A stretch of 21,625 nt of DNA, taken from the NCBI GenBank assembly GCA_003175865.1, contig PSRF01000122.1, forward strand, positions 1 to 21,625. Reading direction: 5' to 3'. Shown piece by piece: positions 15,444 to 21,625 of this stretch. Position numbers and translations under genes: made by a program. Position 1 is the first letter of the stretch. The number at the start of each line of letters is the position of its first letter. Source of the stretch: Blastocatellia bacterium. GTDB taxonomy: Bacteria; Acidobacteriota; Blastocatellia; Pyrinomonadales; Pyrinomonadaceae. The notes beneath the pieces are model-generated. The model was not told the origin of the DNA. It worked only from the letters and a program-made list of their open reading frames with translations, and did no database searches.

Positions 15444-17195
15444 ATGAAGCAAGCGGGTGTTCAAGACGCTCTGGATCCGAGTTCGGCGGTCTCCACATCA
15501 AATGATGACGAGACAATGGCAGAACTGCGTACTCTTCTGCTTGGACCAGCGGAAAAGCAGATTGCGGATGTGCATGCGCGTCTCACCGATCCAAACCGTC
15601 AACTCGAAGAAGTTGTACATGTCCTACCTGCTGCGATCTCTGTTCGTTCCCGTCGTGACGGCCAGCTCGCTGATGCTCTCGCCCCAACAGTCACTTCGGC
15701 AATTCACGAATCAGTAAGAAAAGATCCTCAGCCTATTGCCGATGCGATCTTTCCGATTATTGGACCTGCAATCAGGAAGGCTATCTCCGCGGCCCTAAGC
15801 GGAATGACGCAGTCGTTCAATCAGACGCTGGCCTACAGTGTCTCGGTCAAAGGTCTGAAATGGCGTCTTGAAGCTCTGCGTACCGGTAGATCTTTTGCCG
15901 AAGTCGTCTTGCTCCACACATTGTTGTATCGAGTCGAGCAGGTGTTCCTGATTCACAGAGAAACGGGGTTGTTATTGCAGCATGTCTCAGCGCCGGGAAG
16001 TCAGATGCAGGATGCTGACATGGTTTCAGGAATGCTTACCGCAATACAGGACTTTGTGCATGACTCGTTCTCAACCGCCAAAGGAGATGAATTGCAGACT
16101 CTGCAAGTTGGCGAACTAACGGTTTGGGTTGAGCGTGGTCCACTTGCAGTGTTGGCTGGAGTAATTCGCGGAAATGCGCCGCACGAGCTCAGAGAAGTTT
16201 TCCAGCAAACATTGGAGAGAATTCATCTGCAATTTGGAACAGCACTGAGTGAGTTCAAGGGTGATGCAAGTCCATTCGATTCCACCCGGTCACTACTCGA
16301 GGATTGTCTTCAGGCGCATTACGACTCTCAACCCAAAGCCTCGGACAAACCAGCTAAGCTGACTCCCCTTAATGTCATTGTGAGTCTGCTGGTGATCGCT
16401 GCACTCGTACTGGGGTTCTTCTGGTTACGAGGGAGATGGCGTTGGGACAATTTCATTGAGCAGTTACGAAATGAACCGGGCATCGTAGTTGCCGAGACGG
16501 GTACACGCGATGGAAAGTATTACCTGAGCGGTTTACGCGATCCACTGGCCCGCGATCCCGCTGTATTGATGCAGGAAGCGAAGGTAGATCCCAACAAGGT
16601 GCTGAGCCGTTGGGAACCGTTTCAGGCGCTGACTCCTGATTTTGTTCTGGCGAGATCAAAGAGATTACTGAATACGCCCAATACGGTGAAGCTTAGTTTG
16701 AAAGACGGTGTGTTGAATGCAGAAGGTTTTGCTTCGCACGACTGGGTAATTGAAGCGCGTCGTGGAAGTCGCTTCCTTCCAGGAGTAAATGGATTTCGTG
16801 ACGACCGGCTGCTCGATCTGAATCGTGTCGAAGATCCTTTGTTGATGTTTGTGCTCGATAGTGCCGAATTGGTTCCTGGCCAGTCAGAAAAGTTTGATGC
16901 TCTAGTCCACGACATCGAGCGATTGCAGGCTCAAGCCGAGGCGATGCAGAAGAATGTTACGCTCGAGATCTACGGTCATACTGACGAGAGTGGAACTGAA
17001 GAGCGGAACGCAACGTTGGCTGCTGAACGCGCACAAACTGTCGCTTCAGAATTACAAGGGCGCTTACCTCGATGGACTAACGTAACTGTGAGAGCTGTAG
17101 CTTCGAAAGAACAGCTGCGAAATGAAGTGACGGAAGCCGATCGAGCGACAAACCGAAGTGTCACGTTCAAAGTTATTGCCACCGATGCTCAATAG
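15444..17195 (+). CDS. Single-pass membrane protein, cytoplasmic longin/roadblock-like part plus OmpA-like domain
   Basis: A 583-residue protein with no signal peptide and one membrane helix at about 309-329 (LNVIVSLLVIAALVLGFFWL). Cytoplasmic side: a helix motif ELRTLLLGPAEKQ at 27-39, a helical region to about 150, and about 150-275 an alpha/beta region (VVLLHTLLYRVEQVFLIHRE...LLLQHV; DADMVSGMLTAIQDFVHDSF; ELTVWVERGPLAVLAGVIRG) whose pattern resembles roadblock/longin folds that bind small GTPases. Outside: a BON-like middle region (about 335-460), then an OmpA C-terminal domain (about 466-579) with GHTDESG and LAAERAQTVASEL; the two diaminopimelate-binding residues Asp514 and Arg529 are kept, at the usual spacing of 15. 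ATG 15444 has GGTGA (15431-15435) eight bases upstream; GTG 15432 is an alternative. It probably links the GTPase next door to peptidoglycan. Confidence 0.82.
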   Translation: MKQAGVQDALDPSSAVSTSNDDETMAELRTLLLGPAEKQIADVHARLTDPNRQLEEVVHVLPAAISVRSRRDGQLADALAPTVTSAIHESVRKDPQPIADAIFPIIGPAIRKAISAALSGMTQSFNQTLAYSVSVKGLKWRLEALRTGRSFAEVVLLHTLLYRVEQVFLIHRETGLLLQHVSAPGSQMQDADMVSGMLTAIQDFVHDSFSTAKGDELQTLQVGELTVWVERGPLAVLAGVIRGNAPHELREVFQQTLERIHLQFGTALSEFKGDASPFDSTRSLLEDCLQAHYDSQPKASDKPAKLTPLNVIVSLLVIAALVLGFFWLRGRWRWDNFIEQLRNEPGIVVAETGTRDGKYYLSGLRDPLARDPAVLMQEAKVDPNKVLSRWEPFQALTPDFVLARSKRLLNTPNTVKLSLKDGVLNAEGFASHDWVIEARRGSRFLPGVNGFRDDRLLDLNRVEDPLLMFVLDSAELVPGQSEKFDALVHDIERLQAQAEAMQKNVTLEIYGHTDESGTEERNATLAAERAQTVASELQGRLPRWTNVTVRAVASKEQLRNEVTEADRATNRSVTFKVIATDAQ

Positions 17196-17207
17196 AGAGG
17201 CGGTCTG

Positions 17208-17714
17208 ATGATCCAGAAGAAGGTTTGCATGATTGGTAGTTTTGCGGTTGGCAAGACAAGTTTAGTACGTCGCTTTGTGGAGAGCATCTACTCGGACAAG
17301 TACCACACCACGGTTGGTGTGAAGGTTGACAAGAAGGTCGTTAATACTCCAGCGGGTGAAGCCACGCTGCTTCTCTGGGACATTGAAGGAGCAGAATCCG
17401 AACACGATTTGCGTAAGTCGTATCTGCGAGGCGCGTCTGGTTATTTGCTTGTGGCAGATGGAACGAGGTCTGACACGCTATACAAAGCACTGTCCCTGCA
17501 AACGCGGGCCGAGGAAGCTGTCGGTACTGTGCCGTTCCTGCTGTTACTGAATAAAGCTGATCTAACGCAGTCATGGCAGATTCAGGAACGAGAGATGGAT
17601 GCGTTGCGCCAGAAGAGTTGGACCGTTCTAACAACCAGCGCTAAGAGTGGTCAGGGTGTCGAAGAAGCCTTTTTGAGACTGGCCCAATCGATGATGGAGG
17701 ACCACAATGGCTAA
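17208..17714 (+). CDS. Ras-like small GTPase with Ala at the catalytic Gln position
   Basis: A 168-residue single-domain GTPase of the bacterial Ras superfamily (Rab/Rup-like). Seen: G1 P-loop GSFAVGKTS (10-18); switch I with Thr34/Thr35 in YHTTVGVKV; G3 WDIEGAE (57-63), where the Ras Gln61 position is Ala62; G4 NKAD (115-118); G5 SAK (144-146). Nucleotide and Mg binding should be intact, but intrinsic GTP hydrolysis should be slow or depend on a partner residue. There is no C-terminal cysteine for a lipid anchor and no amphipathic tail, so membrane recruitment would need a partner such as the preceding membrane protein. The ATG has GAGAGG (17195-17200) at seven bases. It starts 12 bases after the OmpA-like gene and overlaps the PAS gene by eight, which indicates tight co-expression. 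Confidence 0.92.
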   Translation: MIQKKVCMIGSFAVGKTSLVRRFVESIYSDKYHTTVGVKVDKKVVNTPAGEATLLLWDIEGAESEHDLRKSYLRGASGYLLVADGTRSDTLYKALSLQTRAEEAVGTVPFLLLLNKADLTQSWQIQEREMDALRQKSWTVLTTSAKSGQGVEEAFLRLAQSMMEDHNG

Positions 17715-18564
17715 CCTTCCGCCGCCCGTTCGTGAATTTATACAAGTTCTCACTGACGATACTCTCGCACCGGGATATTTGCGCATCGCAGAAAATGATG
17801 GTCTGTACGAGTGGGGCGGCGAACTCGAGTCATATGGAATCTCAGGCCTTCACGAAAACATGTCGGTAGAAGAACGGCTACTCTTCCTGGTTGGAATTCT
17901 GCCGCTGGAATCTGGAAACGTTTTTCTTCCAAACGTTGAAACACAGCCGGGAGTCTACGCTGACGTTTACCTATTTCGTCGCGAGAAAGAAACTTGGATC
18001 TTGTTCCTGGATGCGACCGCTGCTGTTACGAAACGACGTTCACTGCAACAGAGAACCTACGACACTAGTTTGCGTGCGTCGGAACTGGAGCAGGAAGGGA
18101 AAGTGCTTCTTGACAGCAATGTACTTCTCGAGCAGCGCGTTCGTGAACAAACTAGAGAGCTGTCGGACACAGTTCTAACGTTGCAACAGGAGTTGGCAGA
18201 TGGCAGACGAACCGAGCGCGCATTAGTGGCGAGTGAGTCTCGCTTCCGTAGTTTTTACGACAGCGACATCATTGGTATCGTGTTCTGGGACAACGAAGGT
18301 GATGTTACGGAGGCAAATTACGCGTTTTTAAAATTGTTGGGCTACTCACAAGAAGACCTGGCCCGGGGCGGTATCCAGTGGGATCGAATCACGGAACAGG
18401 AAACAGTCATCTCTAAAATGATAGAGGAACCTCAGATCGCAAAGCCACAAAAGCAGCAGTTTGTCCGGAAAGATGGTGAGTCGATAACTCTGTTATTTGG
18501 TGAGAGTCGCGTCGCGGGTTCGAGTGACAAAAGAGTTGGATTTGTGCTTCAGCTGCCATCCTGA
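17707..18564 (+). CDS. PAS-like / coiled-coil / PAS protein without output domain
   Basis: A 285-residue soluble protein. The N-terminal domain (about 20-108: GYLRIAENDGLYEWGGELESYG ... ADVYLFRREKETWILFLDAT, given here in parts) looks PAS-like and resembles input domains that I recall next to small GTPases or on adenylate cyclases. Residues 110-178 form a coiled coil (signalling-helix type, LLEQRVREQTRELSDTVLTL). A standard PAS domain follows (178-283: SESRFRSFYDSDIIG, NYAFLKLLGYSQEDLARGG). It stops right after PAS: there is no kinase, GGDEF, cyclase or helix-turn-helix part. It may thus act by binding a partner, perhaps as sensor or regulator for the GTPase, with which it overlaps by eight bases. 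GGAGG (17696-17700) sits six bases before the ATG. No frameshifted output domain is visible in the 187 bases downstream. Confidence 0.82.
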   Translation: MANLPPPVREFIQVLTDDTLAPGYLRIAENDGLYEWGGELESYGISGLHENMSVEERLLFLVGILPLESGNVFLPNVETQPGVYADVYLFRREKETWILFLDATAAVTKRRSLQQRTYDTSLRASELEQEGKVLLDSNVLLEQRVREQTRELSDTVLTLQQELADGRRTERALVASESRFRSFYDSDIIGIVFWDNEGDVTEANYAFLKLLGYSQEDLARGGIQWDRITEQETVISKMIEEPQIAKPQKQQFVRKDGESITLLFGESRVAGSSDKRVGFVLQLPS

Positions 18565-18607
18565 AAGTCAGGATCAGAACAGGAGCGAGGCGACTAGTCT
18601 CTTTCAT

Positions 18608-18643
18608 GAAAAGGAAGGGACTTCAATCGTTTCGCTCCTTTTC
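18608..18643 (+). terminator. Weak stem-loop after the GTPase operon
   Basis: GAAAAGGA at 18608-18615 pairs with TCCTTTTC at 18636-18643, followed by TGATT. The stem is AT-rich with a 20-base loop and lacks a proper T-tract, so it is at best a weak terminator or pause site. It is the only such structure between the PAS gene and the transglycosylase gene; read-through is possible. Confidence 0.2.
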
Positions 18644-18751
18644 TGATTCCCTGGCCATATTCTGTGGAACTTGCGGCAACCGGATTTACGTACGAGACAT
18701 CGTAACCGACCGGTCATTTTCGGTGTCTACGCTATTACGGAGGTCTGGTGT

Positions 18752-19561
18752 TTGGTTTTAAAGGAAATTCTTGCTCGTTTTCATAAGGCCGCGCTTTTGC
18801 TCGGCTTTTTCGTGACTGCATCATTTTCGGCCGCCTCGGTTCAGGCCCAAAATCCATCAACTCAACCAAATCCTCAAACAGTATCCGACGCCAAGAGTGA
18901 TCTGAAAAACAGTTTGAGTTCGCTCTCAGATCTCTACCAGGAGGACGTGCAAAAGCTCGAAAAGCAATATCAGCAGTCACAAGATCTTTACAAAGACGGG
19001 ATTATCTCGCGCGTTGAACTCGAGAAGAGTGAAAAAGCACTGGCCGACGCTCGCGCCAAAGTCGACGATGTCGCCAAACAGATCGCAGCGGCAAATCAGC
19101 CGGCCCCTGTACTCACTCCAAACGGCTTAATCGATCCAACCTCGTCAGATGCCACATGGTCTACAGGCAATGGCAAAATTGACGGTCTGATTCGTTACTA
19201 CGGCAAACTTTATGGCGTTGACCCGTATTTGATCTACTGCACCATGTCGCAGGAGTCGAAGTTCAGCGCCGCTGCAATTAGTAACAAAGGTGCGATGGGA
19301 CTGATGCAACTGATGCCGGACACCGCCGCTCGTTATGGCGTGACGAATCCTTACGATGTTGCGCAGAGCATCATGGGCGGCACGCGATACTTGAAGGACC
19401 TCTTGAAGATGTTCAACGGCAGAGTTGATCTCGCGCTCGCAGGTTACAACGCCGGTGAAGGTGCGGTTATGAAGTACGGCAACGCAATCCCGCCTTACAG
19501 TGAGACACGGAATTATGTGCGCATGATCCTCATGCGGTATGGCAAGAAGCCCGCATCCTAA
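18752..19561 (+). CDS. Periplasmic lytic transglycosylase (SLT domain) with coiled coil
   Basis: A 269-residue enzyme that cleaves peptidoglycan between MurNAc and GlcNAc to give 1,6-anhydro ends. Signal peptide 1-32 (basic KEILARFHK, hydrophobic AALLLGFFVTASFSAAS, cleavage after VQA). Residues about 45-115 form a coiled coil (KLEKQYQQSQDLYKDGIISR) that recalls outer-membrane efflux-protein hairpins. The SLT domain is about 140-265: catalytic Glu168 in MSQESKF, then GAMGLMQLMP, AGYNAGEGAV and the closing ETRNYVRMIL. TTG 18752 was chosen because CGGAGG (18738-18743) lies eight bases upstream and the signal peptide begins directly; the longest frame, from ATG 18671, would add 27 unlikely residues. 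It lies 187 bases after the GTPase operon on the same strand, so it may be co-transcribed or have its own promoter. Confidence 0.9.
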   Translation: MVLKEILARFHKAALLLGFFVTASFSAASVQAQNPSTQPNPQTVSDAKSDLKNSLSSLSDLYQEDVQKLEKQYQQSQDLYKDGIISRVELEKSEKALADARAKVDDVAKQIAAANQPAPVLTPNGLIDPTSSDATWSTGNGKIDGLIRYYGKLYGVDPYLIYCTMSQESKFSAAAISNKGAMGLMQLMPDTAARYGVTNPYDVAQSIMGGTRYLKDLLKMFNGRVDLALAGYNAGEGAVMKYGNAIPPYSETRNYVRMILMRYGKKPAS

Positions 19562-19567
19562 ACTCCC

Positions 19568-20170
19568 TTATCGGCGAGCTCCGCTGGAGTTTTCCTTCGT
19601 CAGTTCGCGGAGGAAGTCTGTCAGGTGCACGATCTCGTTGACATCCCTTCCTGCTTGCAGCGCCAATACGGAATCTAAAACCTGTGGCTGTTGAAACATT
19701 GGATTGTCTACAAAGTGCATCACCACTTTGTCGAGCATTAACAAACCTGGAGACAGCGTGACGTTGTAAGTCGGTTTTGATTTGGCGGCCGCCTTTTCAT
19801 CAGGAGATGAGGGCAACGCAAGATTAGCCTTCAACCTCTTCGCCAGCGACTTAATTTTCTCTAAGCTCGACCTGATTTCTTTGCGAGTAAGTTCCGGCGT
19901 TGGGTTTTCGAATCTCCGTTTCATCAATTCATTGTTAGTTATTTGCAGATCACGGAAGTCCTGCTTCAGTGCAACTTGTGCCACAAGTTGTTCGCGAGTA
20001 GATGGCTGAGTTACATCTCGTCGTACGTTTTCGAGAGCCCACTCACGGTATTGAATATCTACCTGGCTTGCAGACGGCTTAGGAGTTTGCCCGGCACACG
20101 TTAATCTTGACAGAAGGATCGCAAAGATACAGAAAAGTTGCGCGAAGAGCGGGGGAGCAAAGCGTCGCAC
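19568..20170 (-). CDS. Exported protein of unknown function
   Basis: A 200-residue protein with an N-terminal signal peptide (PLFAQLFCIFAILLSRL, cleavage near TCAG). A cysteine lies near the cleavage site, but the residues before it do not fit a lipobox well. The mature part is rich in charged helices (EQLVAQVALKQDFRDLQITNNELMKR...), with a Lys/Ala-rich stretch around 125-132 and a C-terminal helical region. No known domain was recognised. The GTG start has GGAGG a few bases upstream on the minus strand, which supports it as a real gene. It converges on the lytic transglycosylase with only six bases between the two stop codons, leaving no room for a separate terminator. The 171-base gap on its 5' side shows no clear promoter or repeat. 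Confidence 0.72.
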   Translation of the reverse strand: MRRFAPPLFAQLFCIFAILLSRLTCAGQTPKPSASQVDIQYREWALENVRRDVTQPSTREQLVAQVALKQDFRDLQITNNELMKRRFENPTPELTRKEIRSSLEKIKSLAKRLKANLALPSSPDEKAAAKSKPTYNVTLSPGLLMLDKVVMHFVDNPMFQQPQVLDSVLALQAGRDVNEIVHLTDFLRELTKENSSGARR

Positions 20171-20341
20171 GTGACCTCCTCGTAAATCGTTGCGCTAAGT
20201 TGTTAAGAAACAGAAACGAAGGGAACCGTTTGAAGTGGGCGCAGTATATAGAGGCGGGATGACTGAGGCAACAAAAATTTGGATTGAAACTCAAAAAAAT
20301 GGAGCAGGCCTGAGGTCTATTTGTTTCACTGCCGCTGTCGA

Positions 20342-21223
20342 TCAGGAGTTCTCTTCTTTCGAAAGCAAGAAATCGCGAACCACGGGATGCCCACCATGAT
20401 TAGCCCAACCAGCTGCTGTTGCGCTGACCTTTGTATCTTTGATCTTAGGATTTGCGCCGTTCTCAAGGAGGAATTCAACCATTGATCCGTGTCCATTAAG
20501 TGCAGCGTAATGTAAGCCAGTGCCCGCGTAATCAAAGCCTCCGGGAACCACGTTAATTTCAGCGTCACGTTCCAAAAGCAACTTTGCCGCTTCGATGTGT
20601 CCATGCATGCACGCATAGACGAATGCGTTGTTGACGATGCCTTGCTGATCCTGTGACCAGGAATTGATTACCGCCGCAAGTTTGCGTTTGCCTTCTTCAT
20701 TGTGATTCGACTGAAGGATTGTTTCAAGTCCGCGCCAAGGCCAACTAATCTTTCCGGCGTCGGGCTTTAAGGTACCGTCAGCATTGAAGTACGCTTCGAT
20801 TAGATCGGTGCGACCAAGTCCTGCGGCAGTTCGCAGGTTTTGAACAGCCGCTCCTCGGTCGAGCAACAAGGCGAGTACGTCGCGGCTGTTCCAGTAGAGT
20901 GCTTCCTCAATCGGCGACCAATCAACAGTACCATTAATTGCTGCGCCGCAATTCAGCAGAAGCTCTGCCACTGCACGATTATCGATGCTTGCAGAAGCAA
21001 TCAGTGGCTCATTAATCTCAGCGCCCGCCTCAACCAACACTCGTGCCATCTCTACGTTGCCTGGTCGACCCTTGCCATCTAACGCAACACACTGAAGCAA
21101 AGTCGGATGGCTCTTCGAGGATCGGGACGTGGCAAGCGAAGGATCCTCGGTGACTAGAGCTTTGAACCTCTCGAGATCGCCAGCGCGAACTGCGGCGACA
21201 GCTGGAACGAATTTCGTGTCCAT
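20342..21223 (-). CDS. Ankyrin-repeat protein
   Basis: A 293-residue protein made mostly of ankyrin repeats, which mediate protein-protein contacts. Clear repeats include NVEMARVLVEAGAEINEPL, NRAVAELLLNCGAAINGTV, SRDVLALLLDRGAAVQNL, GHIEAAKLLLERDAEINVV, and the best one, TGLHYAALNGHGSMVEFLL followed by ENGANPKIKD. There are about seven or eight repeats, with one irregular insert (about 150-185) in the middle. No signal peptide or membrane helix is present, so it is probably cytosolic. The ATG at 21223 has no strong ribosome site, but it lies at the natural start of the first repeat. The partner cannot be told from the context. Confidence 0.85.
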   Translation of the reverse strand: MDTKFVPAVAAVRAGDLERFKALVTEDPSLATSRSSKSHPTLLQCVALDGKGRPGNVEMARVLVEAGAEINEPLIASASIDNRAVAELLLNCGAAINGTVDWSPIEEALYWNSRDVLALLLDRGAAVQNLRTAAGLGRTDLIEAYFNADGTLKPDAGKISWPWRGLETILQSNHNEEGKRKLAAVINSWSQDQQGIVNNAFVYACMHGHIEAAKLLLERDAEINVVPGGFDYAGTGLHYAALNGHGSMVEFLLENGANPKIKDTKVSATAAGWANHGGHPVVRDFLLSKEENS

Positions 21224-21259
21224 GATTTATAGATTACGCCGATTGAGCGGCATTGTCTT

Positions 21260-21625
21260 TTATTCAGTTGTGCGTGCCTGACCTACCAACTGGCCGAGCT
21301 TAGTTGGTCCAAAGGAGACATTATGTTCTGAATCGATCAGCACTCGATCTCCTTCGAATTTAAAAGTGACGGTTGAGTAGTAAGGTGTTTGAAAGAGAAC
21401 AGTTTTCACTGTGAATGTGTTTTCGTCCGTCCACGCCCCACTGGCTGCGACCATTGGATTCTCTGGAACACTGAGTGCTCGATCTAGTCCGTTCGTAAAT
21501 GATCCATGACTTTTAGACCAGGTGTTAATTCCAATCGGCGTCCTGGATTCCCCGGTAGCAGTTTTTATGATGAGTGTGGGAGACGAGGAACCAAAATCGA
21601 ATGACACCGCCTTGATGCCACGATC
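21260..21625 (-). CDS. C-terminal part of a serine-hydrolase/beta-lactamase-like protein, cut by window edge
   Basis: The frame stays open to the end of the window, so the 5' part is missing; codons beyond the internal GTG at 21607 read DRGIKAV before SFDFG. The visible 122 residues show VAASGAWTDENTFTVKTVLF and a beta-rich pattern with FKFEGDRVLIDSEHNVSFG, which resembles the C-terminal lipocalin-like tail of class C beta-lactamase-fold serine hydrolases (as in penicillin-binding-protein E-like enzymes). The catalytic SxxK and YxN motifs would lie outside the window, so the family is a guess from the tail only. It lies 36 bases before the ankyrin gene on the same strand and may be co-transcribed with it. 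Confidence 0.55.
   Translation of the reverse strand, partial: DRGIKAVSFDFGSSSPTLIIKTATGESRTPIGINTWSKSHGSFTNGLDRALSVPENPMVAASGAWTDENTFTVKTVLFQTPYYSTVTFKFEGDRVLIDSEHNVSFGPTKLGQLVGQARTTE

Noticed and set aside
18671..18751. Upstream ATG start for the lytic transglycosylase
   Set aside because: It would put 27 polar residues before the signal peptide, while the TTG at 18752 has a strong ribosome site at the right distance.

Overview
The window looks like chromosomal DNA from an Acidobacteriota bacterium, most likely class Blastocatellia. This is inferred from family content and not from a marker gene: a PadR regulator coupled to an ADOP-type duplicated MacB/FtsX permease, a Ser/Thr kinase joined to TolB-like and TPR regions, frequent TTG/GTG starts, and several kinds of long perfect or near-perfect hairpin repeats between genes. 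There are no rRNA, tRNA, CRISPR, phage or transposase genes. The last gene (serine-hydrolase-like tail, minus strand) runs off the right edge.

Layout. 149-3430 (+): a radical SAM enzyme with a B12-binding-like N-terminus, a DegT/DnrJ/StrS aminotransferase overlapping it by 4 bases, and a DedA-family membrane protein. 3496-3620: a 40-bp imperfect hairpin. 3679-5118 (+): a Tat-exported GH125 alpha-mannosidase, facing glycogen phosphorylase (7670-5217, minus), with a hairpin repeat between the two stop codons. 7784-7862: a second hairpin type. 7954-11009 (+): PadR regulator and ADOP permease behind a promoter with a dyad operator candidate. 11840-11091 (-): exported L,D-transpeptidase. 14357-12153 (-): cytosolic Ser/Thr kinase-TolB-TPR protein, flanked on both sides by hairpin repeats.

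14805-18564 (+) is the most interesting region. Four tightly packed genes encode a long coiled-coil protein, a single-pass membrane protein with a large cytoplasmic region and a C-terminal OmpA-like peptidoglycan-binding domain, a Ras-like small GTPase in which the usual catalytic Gln is replaced by Ala, and a PAS-like/coiled-coil/PAS protein with no output domain. The proposed reading is a GTPase-controlled apparatus on the inner membrane that touches peptidoglycan and takes a sensory input. I recall similar gene sets in other phyla but no described function. It is followed by a lytic transglycosylase (18752-19561).

19568-21625 (-): an exported protein of unknown function, an ankyrin-repeat protein and the 3' end of the serine-hydrolase-like gene. 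Cell-envelope functions recur across the window (DedA, ADOP, L,D-transpeptidase, OmpA-like protein, lytic transglycosylase), alongside carbohydrate metabolism (GH125, glycogen phosphorylase).
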